Shown here: positions 1 to 7,626 of the stretch, in pieces | Layout of the letters: every line of letters begins with the position of its first letter | Position numbering within the stretch: position 1 is the stretch's first letter | Assembly: GCA_964359085.1 (NCBI GenBank) | Contig: CAYHRT010000108.1 | Location: 1 to 12,592 of the forward strand | DNA length: 12,592 nucleotides | Source: GWA2-49-15 sp964359085 | Lineage (GTDB): Bacteria; Bdellovibrionota; Bacteriovoracia; Bacteriovoracales; Bacteriovoracaceae | Direction of reading: 5' to 3' | Position numbers and translations under genes: made by a program | Notes under the pieces: model-generated | Database searches by the model: none | What the model saw: the letters and a program-made list of their open reading frames with translations, nothing else | What the model was told of the DNA's origin: nothing

Positions 1-456
1 ATTCGGGAGGAGGAACTCAAAAACTATTCAGGTGCTTTGATCGTTGTCGGCCACGACAGAACTTTCATTGAAAATGTGACGGACAAATGCTGGTTGATTC
101 ACGATGGCGGACTTGAGATCTTTACGGGCGGTCTTTCGCAAGCAGAAATGTTTTTAGAGGCCATTACTTTGGAGTCTGATCTCAAGATAATGGCCGAGAA
201 AAAAAACACCACCGCGATTAAAGAAAAATTATCTTACAAGGACAAACAACGCCTGCTGGTTATTCAAGGCGAAATTGAGGCCCAGGAGAAGCAAGTCATA
301 ATGACCAAAGCCGAACTTTCTAAGTTTGACTATAGTATAATGGACAAAGATAACTCCCAAGCCTTACTTAAATTGCAACAGCAAGTTGTGCTTGTTGAAA
401 AAAAACTTGATGAATTAATTAATGAATGGGCCGATTTGGAAGAAAAATTATCTTAA
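1..456 (+). CDS. ABC-F family ATPase, C-terminal part (5' end outside window)
   Basis: The reading frame is open from base 1, so the gene starts upstream and about 151 residues are visible. The first residues fit the end of the second nucleotide-binding domain of an ABC-F protein. VVGHDRTFIENV matches the family H-loop block (usually SHDRxFL), followed by a short D-loop-to-end segment. After it comes a charged helical tail with KLSYKDKQR and a long Leu/Glu/Lys heptad-like stretch ending EWADLEEKLS. This matches the C-terminal coiled-coil domain (ABC_tran_CTD) of Uup-like members. ABC-F proteins are soluble, have no membrane domain, and act on ribosomes or, for Uup, on DNA or ribosome-linked processes. 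The C-terminal domain favours a Uup-like or EttA-like housekeeping role, but the N-terminal half is not visible. A 144-bp gap separates it from the next gene, which probably has its own promoter. Confidence 0.85.
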   Translation: MREEELKNYSGALIVVGHDRTFIENVTDKCWLIHDGGLEIFTGGLSQAEMFLEAITLESDLKIMAEKKNTTAIKEKLSYKDKQRLLVIQGEIEAQEKQVIMTKAELSKFDYSIMDKDNSQALLKLQQQVVLVEKKLDELINEWADLEEKLS

Positions 457-507
457 AGAAAAGAATCGTCAAGAGAATTGTCATATGTTTGGCAGTATGC
501 GAATCAT

Positions 508-535
508 TTGTTAAACATTCATCCCCTGTTATATT
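508..535 (+). promoter_or_regulatory. Candidate sigma70-type promoter for the DUF1540-hsp20-lon operon
   Basis: TTGTTA (508-513) and TATATT (530-535) are separated by 16 bp, about 65 bp upstream of the first ATG. The run CCCC at 523-526 just before the -10 recalls heat-shock sigma32 -10 boxes, but no convincing CTTGAAA-type -35 lies at the right distance. I therefore prefer an ordinary vegetative promoter. This is by eye only. Confidence 0.35.
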
Positions 536-600
536 CGTGACATAAGTAACAATGGTAAATCATTTTTGCCACGTACATTCATATAAACGGGAGAAATATT

Positions 601-897
601 ATGCAGAAACTTACAATTGAAATGCCACTTGTATCACAATGTGTTGTTAATTCTTGCGCATACAATGTAAATAGTGGTTGCCATGCCAAGGCCATAACTA
701 TTGGTGATGCTAGCAATCCTAATTGTGATACATTTCTGAGTTCAACAACTCATTGCAAAGAGAAAATGCGCAATGCTGGAATAGGCGCATGTAAAGTTTC
801 TACCTGTAAATACAATGATGATTTGGAATGTAAAGCGGAAAAGGTGTCTGTCGGCTTTTCTGGAAAAGCAACATACTGCCTAACTTTTAAGGTCTAA
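601..897 (+). CDS. DUF1540-type protein with two Cys-rich repeats
   Basis: A 98-residue soluble protein without signal peptide or membrane segment. It contains two copies of the DUF1540 pattern CxVxxCxYNxxxxCxA. The first has Cys14, Cys19, Cys27 and Cys42; the second has Cys64, Cys69, Cys77 and Cys93; an extra Cys52 lies between. Four cysteines per repeat suggest a small metal-binding fold, probably zinc; this is inference, as the family has no settled function. The ATG is preceded by GGGAGA at 589-594, a reasonable ribosome site. It is the first gene of a likely operon: hsp20 begins 30 bp downstream, with no terminator visible between. It could be a redox- or metal-responsive partner of the chaperone and protease genes that follow. 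Confidence 0.85.
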   Translation: MQKLTIEMPLVSQCVVNSCAYNVNSGCHAKAITIGDASNPNCDTFLSSTTHCKEKMRNAGIGACKVSTCKYNDDLECKAEKVSVGFSGKATYCLTFKV

Positions 898-927
898 CAA
901 AGACCAAGTTAAGTAACTGGATGATCA

Positions 928-1293
928 ATGGATAAGATCAGCAGAAAAAACGGTAAAAACAGCACCAGTCTTCGTAGTATCTCTACAGATTGGAATCCGA
1001 GTACTGACATTTATCAAACGGCTGATGGCTGGGTGATTAAGATGGAGTTGGCAGGAATTGATTCTGAGGACCTAGAGGTAAGTACTTTAAACCGAAATTT
1101 AAGCATTAAGGGACAGCGCAAAGATTCATTTATTGAGCGCAATTGGGTGCATGTATCAATGGAAATTCTATACAGCTCCTTCGAACGTTTAATCGAACTC
1201 CCTTCGAATGCTGATTTGGCAAGCGTGAAGACGGAGTATCGGAATGGAATGTTGATTATCAAAGTCAAAAAATTGGATTGGAAAAAGTCATGA
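928..1293 (+). CDS. Hsp20/alpha-crystallin family small heat-shock protein
   Basis: A 121-residue protein. After a basic N-terminal arm (1-20), an alpha-crystallin domain runs from about residue 21 to 117. It shows DWNPSTDIYQTADGW, the ELAG(I) strand, L.I.GQR, the F-R-LELP-like block FERLIELPSN, and the closing YRNGMLIIKV strand. Such proteins are ATP-independent holdases that bind unfolding clients in the cytoplasm. The protein ends soon after the last beta strand (KKLDWKKS) and lacks the usual C-terminal I-x-I/V motif that links dimers into large oligomers, so it may form smaller assemblies. The ribosome site is weak (GGATGA just upstream). Its TGA overlaps the ATG of lon as ATGA at 1290-1293, so the two are probably translationally coupled. 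The product's chaperone role fits a protease partner. Confidence 0.92.
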   Translation: MDKISRKNGKNSTSLRSISTDWNPSTDIYQTADGWVIKMELAGIDSEDLEVSTLNRNLSIKGQRKDSFIERNWVHVSMEILYSSFERLIELPSNADLASVKTEYRNGMLIIKVKKLDWKKS

Positions 1294-3641
1294 TGGAAGA
1301 AAAAAGCGAACTGGTATCATCTTCAGCTTCGGCGCCGGTGCTGATCCTGACGGATGCAGTTCTGTTTCCAGGAACAACCTTGCCGATTGTCATAGCTAGT
1401 CATTTAGGTATTGAGGCCGTCAATGTTGCGCTTTCGAGGCCAGAAAAGAGTCTCATCGCTATTACCATTCGAGCTAGTTCTCAAGAAAAACTAGAAATTC
1501 AGGAAGCAGATCTTTATCAAATTGGAACAAAAGCTGTTATCAGCCGCATGAACAGAATTGATGGTTCCATGAACATATTATTAAATGGAATTTCTCGTGT
1601 AAAAGTGGAGCGTTACTCAAAACATAAACCGTATTTTGAAGCCGATATCACTCATCTGGCTATGTCAGAAGATTCGAGTCCAGAAACTGAGGCCTTGCAT
1701 AGAGAGAGCTTAAAAATTTTTGGCGAAATGAGGCGAAATATTACTGCTGAAACGGGACTTCCCATTTCAGAGCTTATCAAAAATGTTCAAAATCCACTTT
1801 ATCAGACCTATTTAATAGCCGTTATTCTTGGTCTGGGAGTCGAAAAAGAACAGACATTACTTGAAGCTCCAACAAGAAAAGAAGCCTGTAAAATTTTATA
1901 TGACTATATCTCCTATGAACAAAATGTTCAGAAATTGAGAGAGAAAATATCAGACCAAGTGGCCAATGAACTTGGTAAAGAACAAAGAGAATACGTGCTA
2001 CGCCGTCAGCTTGATGAAATTCAAAAAGAACTTGATGGAAAAACAGGTCAAGAAGATATCAAAGTGCTTGAAGAACAGCTCGTAAAAGCAGGACTACCTG
2101 AAAAAGCATTCAATGAGGCGAAAAAGCAATTAAAACGCCTTAGCAGTTTAACAGCAATATCGCCCGAATATCAGGTGACTCATTCATATTTGCAACTTCT
2201 ATTAGAATTACCTTGGAATAAGAGAACTGAAGATAACCTTGATTTAGATCGGGCCGAGGTCATTCTAAATGAAGACCACTATGACCTAAAGGATGTCAAA
2301 CAAAGGATTATTGAGCAATTAGCAGTATTAAAACTTAATCCTTCGGCCAAAGCACCTATTCTTTGTTTTGTTGGACCGCCAGGTGTGGGAAAAACATCAT
2401 TAGGCCAATCAATTGCCAGAGCACTCGGCCGGAAATTTGAAAGGATGAGCCTTGGTGGAATGCATGATGAAGCCGAGCTTAGAGGTCATAGGCGGACTTA
2501 CATCGGTGCCATGCCTGGACGGATCATAGAAGCAATCAGACGTGCCACAGTTAATAATCCCCTCATTATGCTAGATGAAATTGATAAGCTTGGGGTTGAT
2601 TTTCGTGGTGACCCCGCTGCGGCGCTAATGGAGATTTTAGACCCATCCCAAAATTTCGGATTTCATGACAATTACTTAGATCTACCCTTTGACTTATCTA
2701 AAGTATTCTTCATAACAACGGCCAATACTACCGAAAATATTTCAAGGCCTTTGTTGGATCGCATGGAAATATTAAGACTCGCCGGATATACCGAATATGA
2801 AAAAATTGAAATTGCCAAACGCTATCTTATCCCACGTGAGATAACCGAAACTGGCATTCAAAAGAATCTTCTTATTTTAAGTGATGATATTCTCGGTGTA
2901 ATTATTCGTGAATATACTCGCGAAGCCGGAGTGCGAGAATTACAACGTTCAATATCCCATGTCGCACGCAAGATCGCCATTCAAGTTGCTCGCGGAAAAA
3001 GTTCTGTTGCCGAAGTTACCTCGTCCAATATTCAAGATTTCCTTGGTCCCAAAAAAGTCTTTCTTGAACAGATACGCAAAAAATGGGGAACGGGGATCTC
3101 AACAGGAATGGCCTGGACCGAAACTGGTGGCGATCTCATCTATATTGAAACGTCCTTTTTGCCAAAGAGAAAGGATGAAATTAAAATTACCGGGCACATT
3201 GGAAACATTATGCGCGAGTCTGTTACCTGCGCCTTAAGTTACGTCTGGGCCAACCCAAAATTTAAAAGTGACGCCGAAGATATTAGAGATTCAGGTGTAC
3301 ATGTTCATATTCCTGCGGGTGCCATTCCTAAGGACGGCCCTTCGGCCGGTGTGGCCGTGGCCGTCGCATTGGCATCACTCTACGCCAGAAAACCTGTGAG
3401 AAACGACTTGGCCATGACCGGTGAAATCACTCTCAGTGGCCTTATTCTACCTGTAGGGGGTGTCAAGGAGAAAGTATTAGCGGCCCATCGTGCTGGAATA
3501 CGGGAGATTATCCTTCCGCGAACAAATGAAAAAGATATCAATGAAATCCCTGAAGAGATTCGCAGAGAGATAAAGTTTTTTTTAGCCGATGAAATTAACG
3601 AAGTTTTAAATGAAACAATTCCAGGCATCTTCGGCCAGTGA
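1290..3641 (+). CDS. lon: ATP-dependent Lon protease
   Basis: A 783-residue protein, close to the 784 of E. coli Lon. The N-terminal substrate-binding LonN domain begins at VLILTDAVLFPG. A helical linker (about 190-300, with YVLRRQLDEIQKEL) leads to the AAA+ module: Walker A GPPGVGKTS at 362-370, Walker B LIMLDEIDKLG, and RTYIGAMPGRI. The C-terminal protease domain has the catalytic serine in PKDGPSAG (Ser685) and the catalytic lysine in GGVKEK (Lys728), spaced 43 residues apart as in E. coli (679/722). It should be a fully active hexameric cytoplasmic protease degrading misfolded and regulatory proteins. I chose ATG 1290 because it forms an ATGA overlap with the hsp20 stop. A TTG at 1278 and an ATG at 1293 are in frame. 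No strong ribosome site precedes it, consistent with translational coupling. Whether this is the genome's only Lon cannot be told here. Confidence 0.97.
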   Translation: MMEEKSELVSSSASAPVLILTDAVLFPGTTLPIVIASHLGIEAVNVALSRPEKSLIAITIRASSQEKLEIQEADLYQIGTKAVISRMNRIDGSMNILLNGISRVKVERYSKHKPYFEADITHLAMSEDSSPETEALHRESLKIFGEMRRNITAETGLPISELIKNVQNPLYQTYLIAVILGLGVEKEQTLLEAPTRKEACKILYDYISYEQNVQKLREKISDQVANELGKEQREYVLRRQLDEIQKELDGKTGQEDIKVLEEQLVKAGLPEKAFNEAKKQLKRLSSLTAISPEYQVTHSYLQLLLELPWNKRTEDNLDLDRAEVILNEDHYDLKDVKQRIIEQLAVLKLNPSAKAPILCFVGPPGVGKTSLGQSIARALGRKFERMSLGGMHDEAELRGHRRTYIGAMPGRIIEAIRRATVNNPLIMLDEIDKLGVDFRGDPAAALMEILDPSQNFGFHDNYLDLPFDLSKVFFITTANTTENISRPLLDRMEILRLAGYTEYEKIEIAKRYLIPREITETGIQKNLLILSDDILGVIIREYTREAGVRELQRSISHVARKIAIQVARGKSSVAEVTSSNIQDFLGPKKVFLEQIRKKWGTGISTGMAWTETGGDLIYIETSFLPKRKDEIKITGHIGNIMRESVTCALSYVWANPKFKSDAEDIRDSGVHVHIPAGAIPKDGPSAGVAVAVALASLYARKPVRNDLAMTGEITLSGLILPVGGVKEKVLAAHRAGIREIILPRTNEKDINEIPEEIRREIKFFLADEINEVLNETIPGIFGQ

Positions 3642-3647
3642 GGACCT

Positions 3648-4256
3648 ATGGAGTACAATCATTGCTGTAGAGTAGTTTTAACTGGCGGTCCGGGTGGCGG
3701 CAAGACCACAGCGGCTGATCTTTTTCGCCGCGAGCTAGGAAGCGAAGTTGTTATTGTACCTGAAGCTGCAACTCTTTTATATCTCGGTGGTTTTCCGCGC
3801 TCAACAGAAATCGAAGTTCGGAAGGCAACACAAAGAGCAATTTACCACGTTCAAAGAAATTTAGAAGATATTCAATTTATAAATTACAAAAATCGCATCC
3901 TCTTATGTGACAGGGGAACCATTGATGGAGTGGCCTATTGGCCAAATGAGCAAAGCGGTTTTTTTCATCATTTGGGAACAACCCTGCAAGATGAAATAGC
4001 GCGCTATGATGCTGTAGTTTTTTTTGAATCAGCGGCGGTGGGCGGGATGTCCATCGAAGGGGGGAATCCCATTCGAACAGAATCAAGCGAAGAGGCGATT
4101 ACCTTAAATGAGCGCTTGTACAAGGCTTGGTCACAGCACCCAAAGTTTTATTTAATAAAGCACGAAATGTCTTTTTTTCGTAAAATATCCGCTGGTCTGG
4201 ATGTTCTAAATGAAATTGTAAAAATGCACCATGCACGCGTGAAAATAGCACGATAA
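3648..4256 (+). CDS. AAA_28-type P-loop NTPase / kinase-like protein
   Basis: A 202-residue soluble protein. Walker A is GGPGGGKTT at residues 13-21, right after the first beta strand VVLTG. IVPEAATLLYLGG (36-48) fits the second strand and the E-A-A motif of the family. ILLCDRGTIDG (84-94) carries the Asp-Arg-Gly that in nucleoside-monophosphate-kinase-like folds sits near the phosphates. This layout matches AAA_28 (PF13521) proteins, which resemble the kinase part of NadR and thymidylate kinases. Their substrates are mostly unknown, so I give no reaction. The start lies 6 bp after the lon stop with AGGACC as a weak ribosome site, so it is almost surely co-transcribed with lon. Why an NTPase of this type follows lon is not evident. 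After it comes a 101-bp gap without a clear hairpin terminator. Confidence 0.85.
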   Translation: MEYNHCCRVVLTGGPGGGKTTAADLFRRELGSEVVIVPEAATLLYLGGFPRSTEIEVRKATQRAIYHVQRNLEDIQFINYKNRILLCDRGTIDGVAYWPNEQSGFFHHLGTTLQDEIARYDAVVFFESAAVGGMSIEGGNPIRTESSEEAITLNERLYKAWSQHPKFYLIKHEMSFFRKISAGLDVLNEIVKMHHARVKIAR

Positions 4257-4297
4257 GGGAGTGACCTTGTTTCTTTACTGCAGTGATTTCTCTCAAA

Positions 4298-4328
4298 TTG
4301 CTTTCTCATCATAGAAGCATATTATAAT
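4298..4328 (+). promoter_or_regulatory. Candidate promoter for the small Cys-rich gene
   Basis: A perfect TATAAT at 4323-4328 lies 30 bp upstream of the ATG at 4358. A TTGCTT at 4298-4303 could serve as -35, but the spacer is 19 bp; reading ATTATA (4321-4326) as the -10 gives 17 bp. The ribosome site GGGAG follows at about 4347-4351. It probably drives the two small genes 4358-5061. Confidence 0.5.
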
Positions 4329-4357
4329 TTAAATTTTGCAAAACTAGGGAGATCGAA

Positions 4358-4606
4358 ATGAAAACTTGTGACGTTTGCCAAAATGAATATGACAAAACAT
4401 TTGAAGTTATTATCCAAGGCAAGCACCATACGTTTGATTCTTTTGAATGTGCCATCCATGCCATAGCTCCTCGATGTCACCAATGCCAGTGTGCCATCAT
4501 TGGACATGGAGCTGAAAAAGATGGAGTGATGTATTGTAGTGCACATTGTGCACGCAAAGAAGGGAAAGCTGGTCTCTGTGATCGTAGCATTGCTATCACA
4601 GTCTAG
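4358..4606 (+). CDS. Small Cys-rich, probably zinc-binding protein (metallothionein/YHS-like)
   Basis: An 82-residue cytoplasmic-looking protein with ten cysteines/metal-type positions: CxxC at 4/7, Cys31 in TFDSFECA, Cys40/43/45 in RCHQCQC, and Cys60/64 in MYCSAHCA, then Cys74. The first half (CDVCQNEY ... FDSFECA) resembles one half of a YHS/TRASH-type treble clef. The second half (C-x2-C-x-C ... G-x-x-YC-x3-CA) resembles bacterial metallothioneins of the SmtA type, which bind Zn or Cd. I have seen similar proteins described only as hypothetical or metallothionein-like, so zinc binding is an inference from the cysteine pattern. A good promoter and a GGGAG ribosome site suggest it is well expressed. 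The next gene starts 32 bp further on. Confidence 0.75.
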   Translation: MKTCDVCQNEYDKTFEVIIQGKHHTFDSFECAIHAIAPRCHQCQCAIIGHGAEKDGVMYCSAHCARKEGKAGLCDRSIAITV

Positions 4607-4638
4607 AAGGTAAAAGAATACCGGTTCATGGTTCTACT

Positions 4639-5061
4639 ATGGCGTATAAATCATATGGAATTATTTCGAACATAGTTAAAATTATTGCCTGGATTTTATT
4701 TTTGTTTATTATGACACACATTTTTTTCAGGACAGAACAATCAGCAGAGACACCAGAAAAGACCATCGACAAAAATGAGAAAACATCTAACTCTAATAAC
4801 GATACAATGAAGTTTAAATATATCAATCCGCCATCCTATGAAACCCTGGGTCGTGGATTAGTCTATAATTGTAAGGGAAAACATTGGGCGTGCGTGAATA
4901 AGGATGCCTATTTTACATGCAGAGATAATATGCAATGGAATATCATTCATAAAACAGTCCATGAATGTATAATTGCCAACGTCTATGCTACTGAGCAAGA
5001 TTGTAAACTTATTCAACTTCACAACATTAATACTCGCGAGAAAACTGTTTTTTGCAAATGA
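4639..5061 (+). CDS. Membrane-anchored, six-cysteine periplasmic protein of unknown function
   Basis: A 140-residue protein. Residues 8-30 form one hydrophobic segment, followed by a polar Ser/Thr/Asn/Lys linker (31-60) and a compact domain (about 61-140) with six cysteines at 78, 85, 94, 110, 122 and 139. An even number of cysteines beyond a membrane anchor suggests an extracytoplasmic domain with three disulfides. The block YNCKGKHWACVNKDAYFTC looks like a conserved family signature that I associate with Bdellovibrio/Bacteriovorax-type bacteria, from memory only. No good ribosome site lies upstream (GAAGG at 4606-4610 is too far), so the start is supported mainly by the membrane segment and lack of an upstream alternative. 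Its stop is 7 bp from the stop of the convergent metallophosphoesterase, with no terminator hairpin between. Confidence 0.75.
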   Translation: MAYKSYGIISNIVKIIAWILFLFIMTHIFFRTEQSAETPEKTIDKNEKTSNSNNDTMKFKYINPPSYETLGRGLVYNCKGKHWACVNKDAYFTCRDNMQWNIIHKTVHECIIANVYATEQDCKLIQLHNINTREKTVFCK

Positions 5062-5068
5062 CAGCTTC

Positions 5069-6289
5069 TTAATGTTCGCTATTTTCGGATGGTTGGGTTG
5101 CAAGCCAATCTGCAGATTCTTGTCCAAAGTTTTTCTTCAGGTCAATAATTTGTTCATCGATGAGAGATCGATTCGTTAAAAAGGTCTTAATGTGGATTTT
5201 TTGCTTTGTGACTTTTAACCATATATATGTTGTAACAAAAGATTTCGAGAACTTCTGATATGGGTTGCCCCACAGCGAGAGCATCTTGTGCCATGCAAAC
5301 GCCCCTGCGGTAAGATAATTCACTCTCTCCTTTTCACTTCGTTCATACAAATGTACATCGCCGCTCAAAACCAGAGGGACTTTGTATTTTTCAAGCAATG
5401 GGACCAATCTTGCCTTGAGTTCTAACATTTCTGGTTTATTTTTCTTAAAAATATTGGAGGTAAAAACAGGATAATGCAATAAAACGATTATGGCCTTCTT
5501 ATATGCTAAGGCCCTTTTCATTTCTTTTTCGATAAATCCCCATTGCTCATCTTTATCAATTGAACTCATTCGATTTAAATTTGAATTAAAAATAATAATA
5601 TTACATTGCGGTAATGAAATAACAAAACTGGATCGAGGTAGTGTTTTACCCCTGAGATATTTTTCAAATTGCCATGGTACCCTGGGCGGGCCGGGCACAA
5701 AACCAAGCCCTTGATATTCATGATTACCGATAGTAGAAACAATTGGTCGATAGGATAAGGCCGGAGAAGCGCTCGCAAAAAATTCTTCCCATTCTTCGAT
5801 TTGTCCCCCTTTATGGACAATATCCCCACCATGCAATAAAAGATTAGTATTTCCATATTCCCAATTTTTATCGAGCATCTTTCGAAGCTTATGCTGGTCG
5901 GTAAAATAACTATGGGTATCACTGATAAAGCCAAGATAAATTGGCGAGGAATCATCGCATGGGATACGTGGAAGTTCTCTTGAAAAGATTTCTTCCCTCG
6001 TCCTGGCATCACTAATTTGCAACTTCAAAGTCTTATCACACTCAAGTTTTCCCATTGATAGGCTGATGATCTTATTTTTTGCGGGGGTAATGGATACCTC
6101 ATTAACTTTTAGCGGTAATGAGGCATTGACTTCAAATTTTATGAAAACTTCGTTGTCATCAGACACGATGGTATAGGGGAAAATCTTGAAAAAAGGCAAA
6201 TGATCTTGCTCATGCAGATATGAGGTACAACCTAATAAAAGCAATAAAAAATAATAATATCGATTTATATGAATCTTTTCTATCTTCAA
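5069..6289 (-). CDS. Calcineurin-like metallophosphoesterase lipoprotein (purple acid phosphatase-like)
   Basis: From the TTG at 6287-6289 the protein begins MKIEKIHINRYYYFLLLLLGC: a basic region, a hydrophobic core and a lipobox ending at Cys21. I choose this start because it makes a perfect lipoprotein signal, although no ribosome site precedes it. Longer in-frame starts are ATG 6340 and TTG 6364, which add an ill-fitting N-terminus. After a beta-rich N-terminal region (about 25-115), possibly the fibronectin-like domain of purple acid phosphatases, the metallophosphoesterase blocks follow in order: SDTH (about 123-126), GGD (154-156), GNHE (188-191), LHYP (271-274) and GDVHLYER (310-317). 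The last block normally reads GHxHxYER; here the first metal-binding His is Asp. It should hydrolyse phosphomonoesters or diesters outside the cytoplasm; the substrate is unknown. It is transcribed alone on the minus strand. Confidence 0.88.
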   Translation of the reverse strand: MKIEKIHINRYYYFLLLLLGCTSYLHEQDHLPFFKIFPYTIVSDDNEVFIKFEVNASLPLKVNEVSITPAKNKIISLSMGKLECDKTLKLQISDARTREEIFSRELPRIPCDDSSPIYLGFISDTHSYFTDQHKLRKMLDKNWEYGNTNLLLHGGDIVHKGGQIEEWEEFFASASPALSYRPIVSTIGNHEYQGLGFVPGPPRVPWQFEKYLRGKTLPRSSFVISLPQCNIIIFNSNLNRMSSIDKDEQWGFIEKEMKRALAYKKAIIVLLHYPVFTSNIFKKNKPEMLELKARLVPLLEKYKVPLVLSGDVHLYERSEKERVNYLTAGAFAWHKMLSLWGNPYQKFSKSFVTTYIWLKVTKQKIHIKTFLTNRSLIDEQIIDLKKNFGQESADWLATQPSENSEH

Positions 6290-6553
6290 CAACAAAGTGA
6301 AATGGGTCGCGTCACGCCACCCAATATCTATAATCAACATAACAAACACTAACGAGAGCAGCAATATTTGTTGCGATTTTTTTTCTGCAAGAATCTAGAG
6401 TCAAATACTATGATTTTATCTCTATCCTTACCTATTTATCTGCTATCCATCACTCACCCGAATATTTAGACGCATGGATCATGTCTTTCTTAATTGGTAT
6501 ATATCAAATCTTAAACTCATTATTGAGTATTTCATCATTAAGGAGAAAAAAAA

Positions 6554-7084
6554 ATGAGAATTAACAATTTGCTTCTTGCATTTGCCTTATTATGTCTCGT
6601 CCCTCTTGCGATAACCGCAAAGGAAAAGTATTCAAATCTTGAAGAGTACCATAGTATTGTAATGTCCTTTGCGAAAGGCGAGCATAATCTATCTTCTGCA
6701 GATATGAGCAATTTAAAAACTGTTCTTCGGAGTGTGCGAGAAAAAGGAAACATCTCAAAAGTAGAAGTCGCAGCCTGGTCAGATAGAGAACACCTTGCAA
6801 CAGCAAATTTACCAAAGATGGACCGAGACCTGGCCTATCGACGCCTCCAGACTGTTAAAAACACTCTAAAAAAGAATATCGGAAGTATGAATTATATTGG
6901 GTTATATAACATGGCGGAAAATGCAAACTGGGTTGGCAGATTTTTTCACAGTTCTGAAGCTGAACTCAATGCTGTTTTTGCAAAAAAGGAGACTGGAGCT
7001 TTGGAGCGCCAAGAGTTGGAAATAATCAAAAGAGAAGGCACACCTTCTAAGGCGATTGTTGTACTAAAGGTTCGAAAAAAATAA
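6554..7084 (+). CDS. Secreted protein of unknown function, possibly OmpA-like
   Basis: A 176-residue protein with an excellent ribosome site (AAGGAG at 6540-6545) and a clear signal peptide (about 1-22, cleavage after ITA). The mature part has KVEVAAWSDRE followed by DRDLAYRRLQTVKNTLKK. This vaguely recalls the OmpA C-terminal pattern, in which a beta strand ending in a xD motif is followed by a helix with LxxxRAxxV. The classic NxxLSxxRA sequence is not present, so the match is weak. WVGRFFHSSEAELNAVFAKKE is another distinctive block. The protein is probably periplasmic or loosely envelope-bound. It is a single-gene unit: the upstream gene diverges, and a hairpin follows its stop at 7102-7133. 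I do not recognise a function. Confidence 0.75.
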   Translation: MRINNLLLAFALLCLVPLAITAKEKYSNLEEYHSIVMSFAKGEHNLSSADMSNLKTVLRSVREKGNISKVEVAAWSDREHLATANLPKMDRDLAYRRLQTVKNTLKKNIGSMNYIGLYNMAENANWVGRFFHSSEAELNAVFAKKETGALERQELEIIKREGTPSKAIVVLKVRKK

Positions 7085-7101
7085 AATTGGCAACGTTCAT
7101 T

Positions 7102-7133
7102 ACCTCCCACCCTACCGATACTCGGTGGGAGGT
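7102..7133. terminator. Hairpin between convergent genes, likely bidirectional terminator
   Basis: A perfect 10-bp stem, ACCTCCCACC (7102-7111) with GGTGGGAGGT (7124-7133), has a 12-base loop. It sits 17 bp after the + strand stop at 7084 and just beyond the minus-strand stop at 7146. Neither side has a long T-run (only TTT on the + strand), so termination may be incomplete or Rho-aided. Confidence 0.6.
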
Positions 7134-7145
7134 TTGGGAAGGGTA

Positions 7146-7337
7146 TTAATTATCGATAGTTCTTGCTTCGAATTCTGTAATCTCACCTGCTTCAGTCTTA
7201 TAACTGATTTGGATTGGTCTGCAGCACACTTCGCAATCCTCAATATATTCCTGAGTATTAAGACACATCTCAAACACCATTGAGATCGGGGAATTACAAT
7301 AGGGACAGTTAAAAAAATATTCTTCCTCACCCTGCAT
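7146..7337 (-). CDS. CPXCG-motif cysteine-rich small protein
   Basis: A 63-residue soluble protein matching the Cys_rich_CPXG family (PF14255). CPYC lies at 11-14, SPISMVFE at 16-23, QEYIEDCEVCCRPI at 29-42 with Cys35, Cys38 and Cys39, and an acidic C-terminal strand GEITEFEA follows. The two CxxC pairs should form a zinc-ribbon-like knuckle; the family's role is not known. It is the last gene of a minus-strand unit. It begins 28 bp after the CsbD stop, with AAGGGG as a possible but rather distant ribosome site. The hairpin at 7102-7133 probably ends the transcript. Confidence 0.85.
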   Translation of the reverse strand: MQGEEEYFFNCPYCNSPISMVFEMCLNTQEYIEDCEVCCRPIQISYKTEAGEITEFEARTIDN

Positions 7338-7365
7338 AATTTAATTCTGGCCCCTTCTACAGTCT

Positions 7366-7626
7366 TTAGTGTTTTAGATTCTTCTTCATCCCCTCAATGG
7401 CCTTATCTTTTTGATCTTCAAATCGTTGAAAAATGCTTGAAAGCTTCTTACTATAGTTTTCCTTAGTTTTGCCGTATCGCTGTTGGATAAGACCATTGAT
7501 TGCCTTGATGTCACCTTTTGTTTTATCCAGCTCATCATCGGTCAATTTACCCCAAGCCTTTTGAACTTCGCCCCTAATCTCGCGCCATTTTCCTTTAATC
7601 GTGTCTTCATTTAATGTCTTCATCAT
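7366..7626 (-). CDS. CsbD family stress protein
   Basis: An 86-residue, highly charged helical protein. TIKGKWREIRGEVQKAWGKLTDDEL is the CsbD family signature (KWKEIKGKVKEKWGKLTDDDL-like), followed by KGDIKAINGLIQQRYG. CsbD-like proteins are small, abundant in general stress (a sigma-B target in Bacillus) and without a known molecular function. The C-terminal third (SKKLSSIFQRFEDQKDKAIEGMKKNLKH) is an extra amphipathic helix. The ribosome site AAGGAG lies 5 bases before the first ATG. This ATG shares ATGA with the stop of the upstream DUF1328 gene (7623-7626), so the two are translationally coupled. A second ATG directly follows and could be used instead. Confidence 0.92.
   Translation of the reverse strand: MMKTLNEDTIKGKWREIRGEVQKAWGKLTDDELDKTKGDIKAINGLIQQRYGKTKENYSKKLSSIFQRFEDQKDKAIEGMKKNLKH

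Noticed and set aside
523..526. Heat-shock sigma32 promoter before the hsp20-lon operon
   Set aside because: CCCC is present near the -10 but no CTTGAAA-like -35 is found at the required spacing.
7112..7330. 72-codon minus-strand frame over the CPXCG gene
   Set aside because: It lies in another frame of the CPXCG gene, which has clear family motifs, and it would run through the terminator hairpin.
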